Shown here: positions 1 through 9,129 of the stretch, piece after piece
Layout of the letters: each line of letters starts with the position of its first letter
Numbering within the stretch: the first letter of the stretch is position 1
Source of the DNA: Bradyrhizobium sp. WSM1743
GTDB lineage: Bacteria; Pseudomonadota; Alphaproteobacteria; Rhizobiales; Xanthobacteraceae
DNA: 63,231 nucleotides
NCBI RefSeq assembly: GCF_000473065.1
Contig: NZ_AXAZ01000048.1
Location: 1 to 63,231 of the forward strand
Direction: 5' to 3'
Position numbers and translations under genes: made by a program
Notes under the pieces: model-generated
Told to the model about the DNA's origin: nothing
The model's database searches: none
What the model saw: only the letters and a program-made list of their open reading frames with translations

Positions 1-76
1 CGCTCACATAGTCATCGAGCGACGACGGAAACAGCGTGCTCTGCCCCCGATCCACCCCTTCAACAAAGCGCTTCAT
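1..76 (-). CDS. Transposase, N-terminal fragment cut by the window edge
   Basis: Read on the minus strand from the ATG at 76 down to base 1, the sequence gives an open frame of 25 codons beginning MKRFVEGVDRGQSTLFPSSL and continuing DDYVS. This resembles the N terminus of IS1182-type (DDE) transposases common in Bradyrhizobium, which start with an RFVEG.DR.Q.TL.P..LDDYV pattern. The rest lies outside the window, so the family name rests on recall of a short motif. A GC-rich stretch upstream of the ATG could hold the ribosome site but is not decisive. Confidence 0.55.
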   Translation of the reverse strand, partial: MKRFVEGVDRGQSTLFPSSLDDYVS

Positions 77-270
77 CAGATGCCCCGCAAAATCGCAGGA
101 AATCTTATCGCCCGAATCACAGCAAACAGAGCCTTTTCACACGGCCTGGGTCATAAGCGGCGGTCGAAATGAGCGCGGCGGCGCGTCCGGTTTACACCGG
201 ATAGCGGCCAACAGCGGGCATGCTAAATTTCTTCGACTCGTATCCCTGGGGGAAACGCGCCTTCGGCGTA
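77..270. other. Intergenic stretch between the left transposase and the ABC operon
   Basis: No convincing gene. It should contain the 5' terminal region of the left-edge insertion element and the 3' flank of the ABC operon. A short hairpin (TCCGGT-TTAC-ACCGGA, 186-201) is visible but lacks a T-run, so it is not called a terminator. The element boundary cannot be fixed from one end. Confidence 0.4.
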
Positions 271-1306
271 TCACCCCTCGGTCGCGACTAACGCCACCCG
301 CCCCGCAAGCTCCTCACTCCGCCAGCACCGCACCGCGTGCCCATCCGCCCGCGTCTCCAGCACCGGCCCCGGCTCGCTCCGGCACATCGCCTCCGCATAT
401 CGACACCGCGGGCTGAAGGCGCAGCCGTTCGGCGGGTTGAGCGGATTGGGAAGGTCCCCGCCTGTCGTTGCCAGCGGGGCATGGCGCAGGGGATCGGGGA
501 TGGCGGCGATCAGGGCTTGCGTGTAGGGGTGCGCTGGGTGCTCAAAAATCTCGCGCCAGTGGCCGTTCTCGACGATGCGGCCGAGATACATCACGGCGAC
601 GCGGTCGCTCATGTGCTCGACGACGCCGAGGTCGTGGCTGATCATGATGTAGGACAGGCCGAGCGTGTCCTTCAATTCCAAGAGCAGATTGATGATCTGG
701 GCGCGGATCGAGACATCGAGGGCCGAGACCGGTTCGTCGCAGATGACGATCTTTGGATTGAGGATCAGGGCGCGGGCAATACCGATGCGCTGGCGCTGGC
801 CGCCTGAGAACTCATGCGGGTAGCGGTCGGCCTGCTCGGGGCGCAAGCCCACATGCCGCAGCATGGTCGCGACGCGGTCCTCGATCTCGCTCTTCGCGGT
901 CACGCCGTGCACGCGCAGGGGATCTTCGAGCGTGCGGCGAACCGTCTGGCGCGGATTGAGCGAGGCATAGGGATCCTGGAACACCATCTGCACGATGCGG
1001 GCCAGCGCTTTGCGATCACCGGATTGCCCGCCGGTCACGACCTGCCCGTCCAGCATGATGCGGCCGCGCGTCGGCGTCAGCAAACCGAGGATCGACAATG
1101 CGACCGTCGACTTGCCGGACCCGGACTCGCCGACCAGACCGAGGCATTCGCCACGCTTCAATTTGAGATCGACACCGTCAACCGCGCGCAGCAGCCGCCG
1201 GCCGCGGCCCAGCAGGCCACCTCCCAGCGGGAAATGAACCGCGAGATCCTCGATGGTGAGAATGAGATCGTCGTCCCGCCGGGCTTCACCCAGCATGTTC
1301 TGCGGC

Positions 1307-1314
<8 letters not shown>
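271..1314 (-). CDS. Peptide/oligopeptide-type ABC transporter ATP-binding protein (second ATPase, DppF/OppF type)
   Basis: This is a cytoplasmic ATPase of a peptide/nickel/opine-type importer. The 347-residue product has Walker A GLVGESGSGKST, the ABC signature FSGGQRQRIGIARAL, Walker B VICDEPVSALDV and the C-terminal oligopeptide-type cysteine segment CAFSPRCRYAEAMC. The frame stays open upstream to 1596, but that part is an arginine/serine-rich shadow of the preceding ATPase gene. The ATG at 1314 (MHEPQNML) overlaps the preceding stop by 8 bases and gives the family's normal length. It is the last gene of the five-gene operon. The substrate cannot be told from sequence. Confidence 0.93.
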
Positions 1315-2283
<969 letters not shown>

Positions 2284-2287
<4 letters not shown>

Positions 2288-3105
2288 GTGCGCCGGCTCC
2301 GCGATTGGGGATCAAGGATGTCGCGCAGGCCGTCGCCGAGCAGGTTGAGACCGAGCACCGTCAGGAAGATGGCAAGGCCGGGAAACATCGAGAGCCACGG
2401 CGCCGTCGTGATCTGGTCGCGGGCCTCCGACAACATGCTGCCCCAACTCGGAAAAGGCGGGCGGACGCCGAGGCCGAGGAACGACAATGCGGCTTCGGAC
2501 AAGACCGCGCTGCCCATGCCGAGCGTGCCGATGACGACGATCGGCCCGAGCATGTTCGGCAAGAGCTGCGTGATCATGATGCGCAAATCGCCGTAGCCGA
2601 GCACGGTTGCGGCCTGCACATAGCCCTGGCTCCGCAGCGACAACGCCGATGCGCGCGCGAGCCTGCACGTGAAGGACCAGTTGGTCAGCCCGAGCGCGAT
2701 CAGCAGGCTCGTCAGACCGGGACCGAGCACCGCCATGATGGCGAGCGCAAAGATCAGCGAGGGGATCGCGAGCATGAGATTGGTCAGGGCATTGACGAAA
2801 TCGTCCCACCAGCCGCCAAAATAGCCGGCGCTCAGGCCTAGCGCCACGCCGATGACGCTGTTGATGAGCTGGGAGACGATGCCGACGGTCAGGGACACGC
2901 GTGCGCCGTAGAGGACGCGGGAATAGATGTCGCGGCCCTGCCCGTCGGTGCCGAACCACCAGGTCCAGCTCGGGGGCTCCTCCGCATTCATCAGATTGGC
3001 GTCCATGACAGGATCCGTGTGCGCCAGCCAGGGCGCGAGCAGGCCCACCAGGATCGCGAGCGCGAACAACGACCCGCCGATGACGAGATTGGCGCGGAGC
3101 TTCAT
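2284..3105 (-). CDS. Peptide-type ABC transporter permease (DppC/OppC type)
   Basis: This 273-residue inner-membrane permease has an N-terminal helix (LFALAILVGLLAPWLA), a short periplasmic part with the GTDGQGRDIYSRVLYGARVSL motif region typical of DppC, and several further helices carrying the permease EAA-type loop (EAALSFLGLGVRPPFPSWGSML). It overlaps both neighbours by 4 bases. Partner of the upstream DppB-like subunit. Confidence 0.93.
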
Positions 3106-4031
3106 GCGTATCTAATCCTGGGATCGATCACGCCGTAGAGTACGTCGATCAATAGATTGATCGCGAGAAAGAACAGCACCACCACGAGAATGGAGCCCTG
3201 GACGGCGGGAATGTCGCGCTGCAAGACGCTGTCCACGAGGAGCGAGCCGATCCCCGGCCAGGAGAACAGTTTCTCGACCACGACCGCCTGCCCCATCAGC
3301 GCGCCGAATTGCAGGCCCATGGTGGTGAGAATGAGGACGAGCGCGTTGCGCATCACGTGCCACTTCACGACCCTGGTCTCGCTCATGCCCTTCGAGCGTG
3401 CCGTGCGGACGAAGTCGGCGGTCATGATCTCGAGGACCGCGGCGCGCGTCGTCCGGGCCAGCAGCGCCATCGGCGAGACGCCGAGCGTCACGGCCGGCAG
3501 GATCAGATATTTGAGGCCACCATCGCCATAGCCGAAACTCGGCAACCAGCCGAGCCTCAGGGCGAACAGGTACATCAACAGCAGCCCGAGCCAGAACTTG
3601 GCCAATGACAGGCCCGACACCGCCAGGACCATCGAGGCGGTGTCGACGAGGCTGCCCGGCCGCAAGGCAGCGACGAAGCCGAGCGGCACGCCGAGCAGAA
3701 TCGCAAACGCCATGGATGCGAAAATCAGCTGCAGCGTCGGCCATACCCGCTTGGCGATCATGGTCGTCACCGGCTCGCGGGTCCGGAACGAGGCCCCCAG
3801 ATCACCGGTCGCAAGCCTCGCGACATAGGCGCCGAAGCGCATGTAGACGGGTTGATCGAGGCCGAGCTGCTTCTTCATGCGCAGCTCGACCTGCGGATCG
3901 CTGTCGTCGCTCATGGTCGAGACGATGCTGCCGGGAACGACGCTGAACAGCACGAACACCAGCAGCACGACGGCGAGCACGGTCGGAACGGTTTGCAGGA
4001 GGCGACGGATCAGGAACGAGAGCATCGGCAC
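3102..4031 (-). CDS. Peptide-type ABC transporter permease (DppB/OppB type)
   Basis: This 309-residue permease has an N-terminal helix (LLQTVPTVLAVVLLVFVLFS) followed by the GLDQPVYMRFGAYVARLATGD segment characteristic of DppB/OppB, and ends DVLYGVIDPRIRYA as these proteins do. The ATG at 4031 or the next one at 4025 could be the start. It overlaps the downstream permease gene by 4 bases and lies 48 bases after the substrate-binding protein gene. Confidence 0.93.
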   Translation of the reverse strand: MPMLSFLIRRLLQTVPTVLAVVLLVFVLFSVVPGSIVSTMSDDSDPQVELRMKKQLGLDQPVYMRFGAYVARLATGDLGASFRTREPVTTMIAKRVWPTLQLIFASMAFAILLGVPLGFVAALRPGSLVDTASMVLAVSGLSLAKFWLGLLLMYLFALRLGWLPSFGYGDGGLKYLILPAVTLGVSPMALLARTTRAAVLEIMTADFVRTARSKGMSETRVVKWHVMRNALVLILTTMGLQFGALMGQAVVVEKLFSWPGIGSLLVDSVLQRDIPAVQGSILVVVLFFLAINLLIDVLYGVIDPRIRYA

Positions 4032-4079
4032 TTTTCCTCGCTCCCGCCATCGTCGGTCACGATGGAGGGAGCGCGCGTG

Positions 4080-5669
4080 TCACTTCGCGGGCGAGGTCTC
4101 GTCGACCCAGAGGTCTTCGACGTTCTGATGGGTCAGCTCCGTCGCGTTGAGCTGAACTCCCTTGAGCCAAGGCTGCACCGCCATGACCGCCTTGTTGTAG
4201 TTGAAGAACCAGACCGGCGCCTCGTCATAGAGCAGCGCATTGGCCTTCTGCAGCAACTGGCCGCGCTTGGCCACGTCGTCGGCCTGTCCGGCCTCATCCA
4301 TCAACTTGTCGAAGTCGGCATTCTTGAAATTCATGTAGTTGCAGGCCGATTGCGGCGTCGCCGAGTGGAAGCATTTCAGCGCGGCCTGGGGATCCGGGCC
4401 GGTCTGCTGGGAATAGATGAAGGCCTGATAGTCGCCGCTGCGAACCACCTCCGCCAGCACTGCGGTCTCGACCTGCTTGACCTTGGCCTTGATGCCGACC
4501 TTGTCCAGCATCGGGATGACGGCCGACACGATCGGCAGGCCCCAGCTCTCATTCTGGCTGGTGGTCCATTCGAACTCGAAGCCGCCAGGATAGCCCGCTT
4601 CGGTCAGCAGCTGCTTGGCCTTGGCGGGGTCATAAGCGTAGGGCTTCATGGTCTTGTCGTAGAGCGGCGAGGTCAGCGGCAGCCAGCTGGTGGCGCGATA
4701 GGCCTTGCCCTTGACCAGTTTGTTGATGATCAAATCGGTATCGATCGCGTAGTTGATCGCCTGCCGGACGCGCTTGTCGGCGAACGGCTTGAACGAGGTA
4801 TTCATCCCCATGTAGCGCGTGAAGACCTCGGCGACCTCAACGATGGTGCCCTTGAGGGCGGCGTCGGACTGGTAGGCGACATACTGCGCGGGTCCCAGCA
4901 CCGAGGTATCGATCTCCTTGTTGCGGAAGGCGACATCGCGCGCAGCGGCCTCGCCCATCACCGACACGATGACCTTGTCGGCATAGGGCTTGCCGGGCTT
5001 GTAGAACCGGTCCCATCGCTCCAGGACGATGCGCGATCCCGGCACGTGCTCGACGAATTTGAACGGCCCGAGACCGATCGGCTTCTGGATAAAGCTCTCC
5101 TTGGCGGCCTCGTCGGCCGGGTAGATCGAGGTCAGCGCGGTGAAGAAGTAGAAGCCGGGATCGACCTTCTCGGTCAGCTTCATCTCGATGGTGAAGTCGT
5201 CGATCTTCTTCAGGCCGGAGATCTCCTTGGCCTGGCCCTTCTCGACCGCGGACGCGCCCTCGATCACGCGGACATAGCGCGCGCCGGGGTAGGCCTTGGT
5301 GCCGTCCATGATGCGGTTGTAGGACCAGATCACGTCGTCGGCGGTCATCTTGCGGCCATTGTGGAAATAGGCGTCATCGCGCAGCTTGAAGGTGTGCACG
5401 AGACCTCCGCCCGAGACCACATCATCCTTGGCGAGTTCCAGGACCGGCTTTCCTTCCGCGGAATTCCAGATGTAGAGCGACCGGTGCAAGGCCTTGGCGT
5501 AGATCTCATCCTGGGCACGTTGCGTGGTGTGAATGTCGAGACTTGTGAAGCTCGAGCCATAGGGCGCCGTCATCCGGATGGTTCCGCCCTTGCGCGGCGT
5601 CTGGGCCTCCGCCGTGGCGGCGAGCGCCAGTCCGAGCCCCGCGACGATCGCGATTGTCCTGAACATCAT
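4080..5669 (-). CDS. Periplasmic substrate-binding protein, family 5 (DppA/OppA-like)
   Basis: The mature protein captures the ligand in the periplasm for the ABC importer downstream. With the start at the tandem ATG (5669 or 5666, preceded by GGGGGA) the product is about 529 residues. A clear Sec signal (MMFRTIAIVAGLGLALAATAEA) is followed by family-5 features, including a mid-protein RVRQAINYAIDTDLI segment and the C-terminal NYMNFKNADFDKLMDEA region. The frame is open 5 codons further upstream, but the signal peptide supports the tandem ATG. First gene of the operon. Peptides are the default substrate guess; family 5 also includes glutathione, opine and nickel binders. Confidence 0.92.
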   Translation of the reverse strand: MMFRTIAIVAGLGLALAATAEAQTPRKGGTIRMTAPYGSSFTSLDIHTTQRAQDEIYAKALHRSLYIWNSAEGKPVLELAKDDVVSGGGLVHTFKLRDDAYFHNGRKMTADDVIWSYNRIMDGTKAYPGARYVRVIEGASAVEKGQAKEISGLKKIDDFTIEMKLTEKVDPGFYFFTALTSIYPADEAAKESFIQKPIGLGPFKFVEHVPGSRIVLERWDRFYKPGKPYADKVIVSVMGEAAARDVAFRNKEIDTSVLGPAQYVAYQSDAALKGTIVEVAEVFTRYMGMNTSFKPFADKRVRQAINYAIDTDLIINKLVKGKAYRATSWLPLTSPLYDKTMKPYAYDPAKAKQLLTEAGYPGGFEFEWTTSQNESWGLPIVSAVIPMLDKVGIKAKVKQVETAVLAEVVRSGDYQAFIYSQQTGPDPQAALKCFHSATPQSACNYMNFKNADFDKLMDEAGQADDVAKRGQLLQKANALLYDEAPVWFFNYNKAVMAVQPWLKGVQLNATELTHQNVEDLWVDETSPAK

Positions 5670-6017
5670 GTGTTCCCCCAACAACGCAGGTGTAGTCCGA
5701 TAAGAGATTTGATCATTCGTCGCCTGTCGAAAGCAAGCTTCGTTTTAATGGCAACCGATGCCAGTTCCTGAGGCAGTCCTTCGACCGGGGGGGCATTGAC
5801 GCGGTGCATCATCGAGCGACCAAGGTTCAGTGAACATTTTTCCTGATCAACGAGACCACGCTCAGGAACATTATTTGCGCCGCGAGCGCGGCTCCCTCCA
5901 CCATCATTGCGAGCGCAGCGAAGCAAATCCAGACTGGCTCCGCGGCAAGATTCTGGATTACTTCGCTGCGCTCGCAATGACGGGGTGTAGTGGCACGCTC
6001 CTTGCCACAAGGTTCTG
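5670..6017. other. Intergenic region upstream of the ABC operon, containing a REP palindrome
   Basis: This 348-base stretch lies between the start of the ABC operon and the stop of mtnK and has no credible gene. It must hold the ABC operon promoter, near 5690-5830 on the minus strand, although no consensus stands out. A palindromic repeat occupies 5905-5982. Confidence 0.6.
5905..5982. repeat. REP-like palindromic element, copy 1
   Basis: A perfect 19-base inverted repeat, CATTGCGAGCGCAGCGAAG (5905-5923) and its complement (5961-5979), with a partly complementary inner part (ATCCAGA against TCTGGAT). A very similar element lies at 7729-7807. The CATTGCGAGCG.AGCGAAGCAATCCAG core is a dispersed intergenic repeat that I recognise from Bradyrhizobium and Rhodopseudomonas genomes. 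It sits between two minus-strand transcription units, where it could act as a transcript-end hairpin. Confidence 0.85.
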
Positions 6018-7304
6018 TCAGCTCGTTAGCTCCGGCTGCCAGTCCCGCAATTTCCGGGCAGCGCCGGTGACGTCGGCGATCGCCGGAAACGCCGCTGTCT
6101 CCACCATCATCGCGCGCGCCAGCCGCACGGCACGGGCTTCGCTGACCGCCCGCTGCTTCGGGTGCTCGATCAGTTCGAAATCGATGTTGTGGGCGAGGCC
6201 GAAGATGCGGCGGATGGTTTTTGCGGCGGCGAAGCCGACGGTATCGGCAAACAGCCGCTGCATGTAGCTTTGCCGCTCGGCCTCCAGCCGCCTGGCGCCG
6301 TTCTCGCCGCCGAAGAGTGAGACTGGATAGGCGTCGCCAGCCGCGCCCGCCCGCCAGAGGTCGAGGAATTTGCGGGCGAACTCGGTCCAGACCTGCTCGA
6401 CGGTCTCCAGCACCCAGGCCTCGAATGCCGCCCGTTCACCCGGCGCGCGCGCGTGGCCGGCGGAGGCGAAATAGGCCATCAGGAGATTGGCCAGCACGGC
6501 GCCGACATCGAACCCCATCGGGCCGTAGAACGCGAATTCGGGATCGATCACCCGCGTCTCGTTCTCCGTCACCATGATCGAGCCGGTGTGGAGATCGCCA
6601 TGGATCAGCGCCTCGGGGCTTGCCATGAACTTCAGCTTCAGCCTTGAGATGGCGACGTGCAGATCCATATCGTCGCGCAAGCTCGCAGCCAGCCCGTCGA
6701 GATACGGCGCGGTCCAGCGGTTCTGCTCGGCGATGCGGTAGGGATCGGTGAAGATCAAATCCTCTGTGATCTTGCACAGTGCGTGGTTGCCGGCAAAGGC
6801 GGCGATGGCCTCCTTCTTCTCGGCCGCGGAGCGCGCGAGGTCGGAGGTGAAGAACAGCGTCCGCGCCATGAACGTGGTGATATCGTCCACGAAACGCAGA
6901 TAGCGCGTTGCCGCGACCAGGCCCTTGCGCATGATGATGTGAGGTTCGAGCAGCTCCATCACCGTCAGTGCCAAGGTCTCGTTGTGATGCAGCAGAGCCG
7001 GCACCAGGCCCGGGGCGAGTTGGGCCTGCCGGGACAGGGCGAGATATTCGTAGTGGGCCCGCGACAACGGCAGCGGCCAGCTTTCGCCGACGAGACGGAC
7101 ATAGGGCAGAGCCTGCTTCACGGCGATGCCGCCGCCGTCGCCATTGACGATGAAGACGAGATTGAGATTGCCGTCGCCGACTTCGGTGATCGCCCAGGAG
7201 GCGGGCTCGCCGCCAAGGATCGCCTTGAGCTCCGGCAGACCCGCGAGATAATCCCGCAAGGCCGCCTCATGCAGAATCCGGTAGTCCCCCTGCCCCTGCG
7301 CCAT
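6018..7304 (-). CDS. mtnK: S-methyl-5-thioribose kinase
   Basis: MtnK phosphorylates methylthioribose in the methionine salvage pathway in the cytoplasm. The 428-residue product has the N-terminal MtnK segment EVGDGNLNLVFIV, the central EL.EPHIIMRKGL stretch, the kinase catalytic HGDLHTGSIMV loop and the following DPEFAFYGPMGFD motif. I chose the ATG at 7304 (MAQGQGDYR); the frame runs 5 codons further up but adds nothing family-like. No other methionine-salvage gene and no SAM-type riboswitch is recognisable next to it. Confidence 0.9.
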   Translation of the reverse strand: MAQGQGDYRILHEAALRDYLAGLPELKAILGGEPASWAITEVGDGNLNLVFIVNGDGGGIAVKQALPYVRLVGESWPLPLSRAHYEYLALSRQAQLAPGLVPALLHHNETLALTVMELLEPHIIMRKGLVAATRYLRFVDDITTFMARTLFFTSDLARSAAEKKEAIAAFAGNHALCKITEDLIFTDPYRIAEQNRWTAPYLDGLAASLRDDMDLHVAISRLKLKFMASPEALIHGDLHTGSIMVTENETRVIDPEFAFYGPMGFDVGAVLANLLMAYFASAGHARAPGERAAFEAWVLETVEQVWTEFARKFLDLWRAGAAGDAYPVSLFGGENGARRLEAERQSYMQRLFADTVGFAAAKTIRRIFGLAHNIDFELIEHPKQRAVSEARAVRLARAMMVETAAFPAIADVTGAARKLRDWQPELTS

Positions 7305-7337
7305 GACGATGCCACCCAATCTGTATGGGCCGGATCG

Positions 7338-7685
7338 TTACTCCCGCTCCAGGAAGCTCGAGCCGATCCCGGCCTTTCTTTTGATCGGATCGTAATCACA
7401 ATAGACGCCGTCCGCCACCAGCGTGTAGCTGGCGCTGACGGTGTATTTGTCTGGCTTGACCGAGTTCAGGCCGATCACGGAGGTGCTCTTGCCCCCGTTC
7501 CATTTGAATGGCGTCGAGCTCCTGGCCTGCTCGCAGGCCAGCACAGCCTCGTTGAAGACATAGCCCTCGACGAACGCCTTCAGGGTGCGCACCTGCACGG
7601 CCATCTTCCACTCGACATAGCCGATGGCACCCAGACCGGCGACGATCAGCACCAGAAGCGCAATGACGATACGCTGAAAAGTCAT
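7338..7685 (-). CDS. Small protein with N-terminal membrane anchor, function unknown
   Basis: The 115-residue product begins MTFQRIVIALLVLIVAGLGAI, a single hydrophobic helix or uncleaved signal, followed by a soluble part of about 90 residues with two cysteines (ACEQAR and VYCDYDP). The start is supported by GGGGGG six bases upstream of the ATG. I do not recognise a family. It lies 33 bases upstream of mtnK on the same strand and could be co-transcribed with it. Confidence 0.7.
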   Translation of the reverse strand: MTFQRIVIALLVLIVAGLGAIGYVEWKMAVQVRTLKAFVEGYVFNEAVLACEQARSSTPFKWNGGKSTSVIGLNSVKPDKYTVSASYTLVADGVYCDYDPIKRKAGIGSSFLERE

Positions 7686-7728
7686 TCGTTCCCCCCAAAC
7701 TTTGATTCAATATACAAACTATCTCCGG

Positions 7729-7807
7729 CGTCATTGCGAGCGGAGCGAAGCAATCCAGAATCGTTCCGCGGTGGGATACTGGATTGCTTCGCTCGCTCGC
7801 AATGACG
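7729..7807. repeat. REP-like palindromic element, copy 2
   Basis: The left arm CGTCATTGCGAGCGGAGCG (from 7729) with AAGCAATCCAG is matched by a right arm reading CTGGATTGCTTCG then CTCGCAATGACG (to 7807), giving a long imperfect hairpin with a loop of about 20 bases. It shares its core with the copy at 5905-5982. It lies between DUF1467 (upstream) and the 115-aa gene, so it may mark the end of the long nuo-mce transcription unit. Confidence 0.88.
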
Positions 7808-7860
7808 AGCTTGGTCGAGAGCCTTAGCCTATCGCCTTTCGGCGCGATCGACTCGATCTC

Positions 7861-8136
7861 CTAGAACGGCATTCCCATCAATTTCGACAGGCGCTCGATC
7901 GAGAGATGGCCGGCATGATAGGCCGCTAGGCCGAGGCCGTAGATCACCGCCGAGATGATCGTGGTCCAGATCAGCTTGCGGCCCATCCGCGTCAGGATCG
8001 GCGCGCCGGGGTCGGTGCCGGGGGCGCCGACGCCGTCCTCGTGCTGGCTGCGCACGCCGAACGGCAGCGTCAGGAACAGCGCGACCCACCAGATGATGAA
8101 GTAGATCGCGATCGCGGTCGATATCTGGATGGCCAT
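7861..8136 (-). CDS. DUF1467 family inner-membrane protein
   Basis: The 91-residue product has two hydrophobic helices (AIYFIIWWVALFLTLPFGV and IWTTIISAVIYGLGLAAYH) separated by the HEDGVGAPGTDPGAP loop typical of DUF1467 proteins. These are usually found beside methylmalonyl-CoA epimerase in Rhizobiales, as here, where the stop of mce is 9 bases upstream. Role unknown. Confidence 0.85.
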   Translation of the reverse strand: MAIQISTAIAIYFIIWWVALFLTLPFGVRSQHEDGVGAPGTDPGAPILTRMGRKLIWTTIISAVIYGLGLAAYHAGHLSIERLSKLMGMPF

Positions 8137-8145
8137 GGGACGGCC

Positions 8146-8550
8146 TTACGCCTGCTCGATCTCGACCAACGCGCCGGAAAAGTCCTTCGGGTGCAGGAAC
8201 AGCACCGGCTTGCCGTGGGCGCCGACCTTCGGCACGCCGTCGCCGAGCACCCGCGCGCCCTCCTTCACCAGCGTGTCGCGCGAGGCGATGATGTCGACGA
8301 CCTCGTAGCAGACGTGGTGGATGCCTCCGTCGGCATTGCGCTCGAGGAATTTTGCGATCGGGGAGGATTCACCAAGCGGCTCGATGAACTCGATCTTGGT
8401 GTTGGGCAGCGTCGCGAACACGGTGGTGACACCATGCTCGGGCAGCGGCACGGCCTCCGAAATCTGAGCACCGAATGCCGCGCCGTAGATCTTCGCGGCC
8501 TTGACCGCATCCTTGGTCGCGATCGCGACATGGTTGAGGCGACCCAGCAT
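8146..8550 (-). CDS. mce: Methylmalonyl-CoA epimerase
   Basis: The enzyme interconverts (2S)- and (2R)-methylmalonyl-CoA in propionyl-CoA catabolism. The 134-residue vicinal-oxygen-chelate fold protein shows LNHVAIATKD with the first metal histidine, FIEPLGESSP, GGIHHVCYEV with the second histidine, and a final ALVEIEQ containing the glutamate ligand. The start is the ATG at 8550 behind GGGAGG; an alternative TTG lies two codons upstream. It follows rnj and a small unknown gene in what looks like the tail of the nuo operon. Confidence 0.93.
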   Translation of the reverse strand: MLGRLNHVAIATKDAVKAAKIYGAAFGAQISEAVPLPEHGVTTVFATLPNTKIEFIEPLGESSPIAKFLERNADGGIHHVCYEVVDIIASRDTLVKEGARVLGDGVPKVGAHGKPVLFLHPKDFSGALVEIEQA

Positions 8551-8568
8551 CTTCAATTCCTCCCAAGC

Positions 8569-9117
8569 CTAGATACGGCGCTCACCGTTAAGCCGATCCG
8601 CCTGTTCGAACAACCTCTCAACGCGCCTGATCTCAGATTCAAAGAAGGGCCGCCGTTCCGGTCCGTTCTCGTGGCGGTCGATCTGACGGTTCTCACACCC
8701 AAGCGCGCCGGAGGCAAGCCTCAGCGCGTCTCCCTCGAAGGCGGTGGAGTGTTCGGTCGGCGGCATGGAATACAGCGCAAAGGAATACAGTTCCTTGCCG
8801 CTCGGAACCGACATGATCTCGACCATCCTCTGGTCCCGATCGAGCGCGACCAGGTGACTTTCCATGAAGCGGAATCCGTGGCGATGCTGAACGTCCGCTA
8901 GGTTCAGAACCCGAAATCCATTCTGCTTCAGGAAGGCCTCGGATTGTCGCTCCACTTCCGCGCGCGGCTGCCGCTCGCACACAAAGAGAAAAGTCATATC
9001 CGCGTGGAGAGCGAACATTGCTTGCGCGGCAATCGCCGGCTCCAGAGCCCAATTGAACAGGACGAGCAGGCCAACCATCAGTCTTGACGAGAAACTCCCG
9101 TACCCTGTGGCAAGCAC
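8569..9117 (-). CDS. Conserved-looking hypothetical protein, 182 aa
   Basis: The product begins at a GTG at 9117, preceded by GAGGGAGA overlapping the rnj stop; an ATG 13 codons later is the alternative. A hydrophobic N-terminal helix (LMVGLLVLFNWALEPAIAAQA) looks like a signal peptide or anchor. The rest is soluble and charged, with a C-terminal stretch rich in Arg/Glu (residues about 145-182). I do not recognise a family. Its place between rnj and mce on the same strand suggests co-transcription. Confidence 0.65.
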   Translation of the reverse strand: MLATGYGSFSSRLMVGLLVLFNWALEPAIAAQAMFALHADMTFLFVCERQPRAEVERQSEAFLKQNGFRVLNLADVQHRHGFRFMESHLVALDRDQRMVEIMSVPSGKELYSFALYSMPPTEHSTAFEGDALRLASGALGCENRQIDRHENGPERRPFFESEIRRVERLFEQADRLNGERRI

Positions 9118-9129
9118 CGACGTTCTCCC

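Noticed and set aside
3852..5771. 639-codon plus-strand frame opposite the substrate-binding protein gene
   Set aside because: Leucine/valine/aspartate-rich shadow of the substrate-binding gene, which has a clear signal peptide and ribosome site.
6018..7337. SAM or other riboswitch ahead of mtnK
   Set aside because: The gap upstream of mtnK is only about 33 bases and no conserved aptamer sequence is visible.
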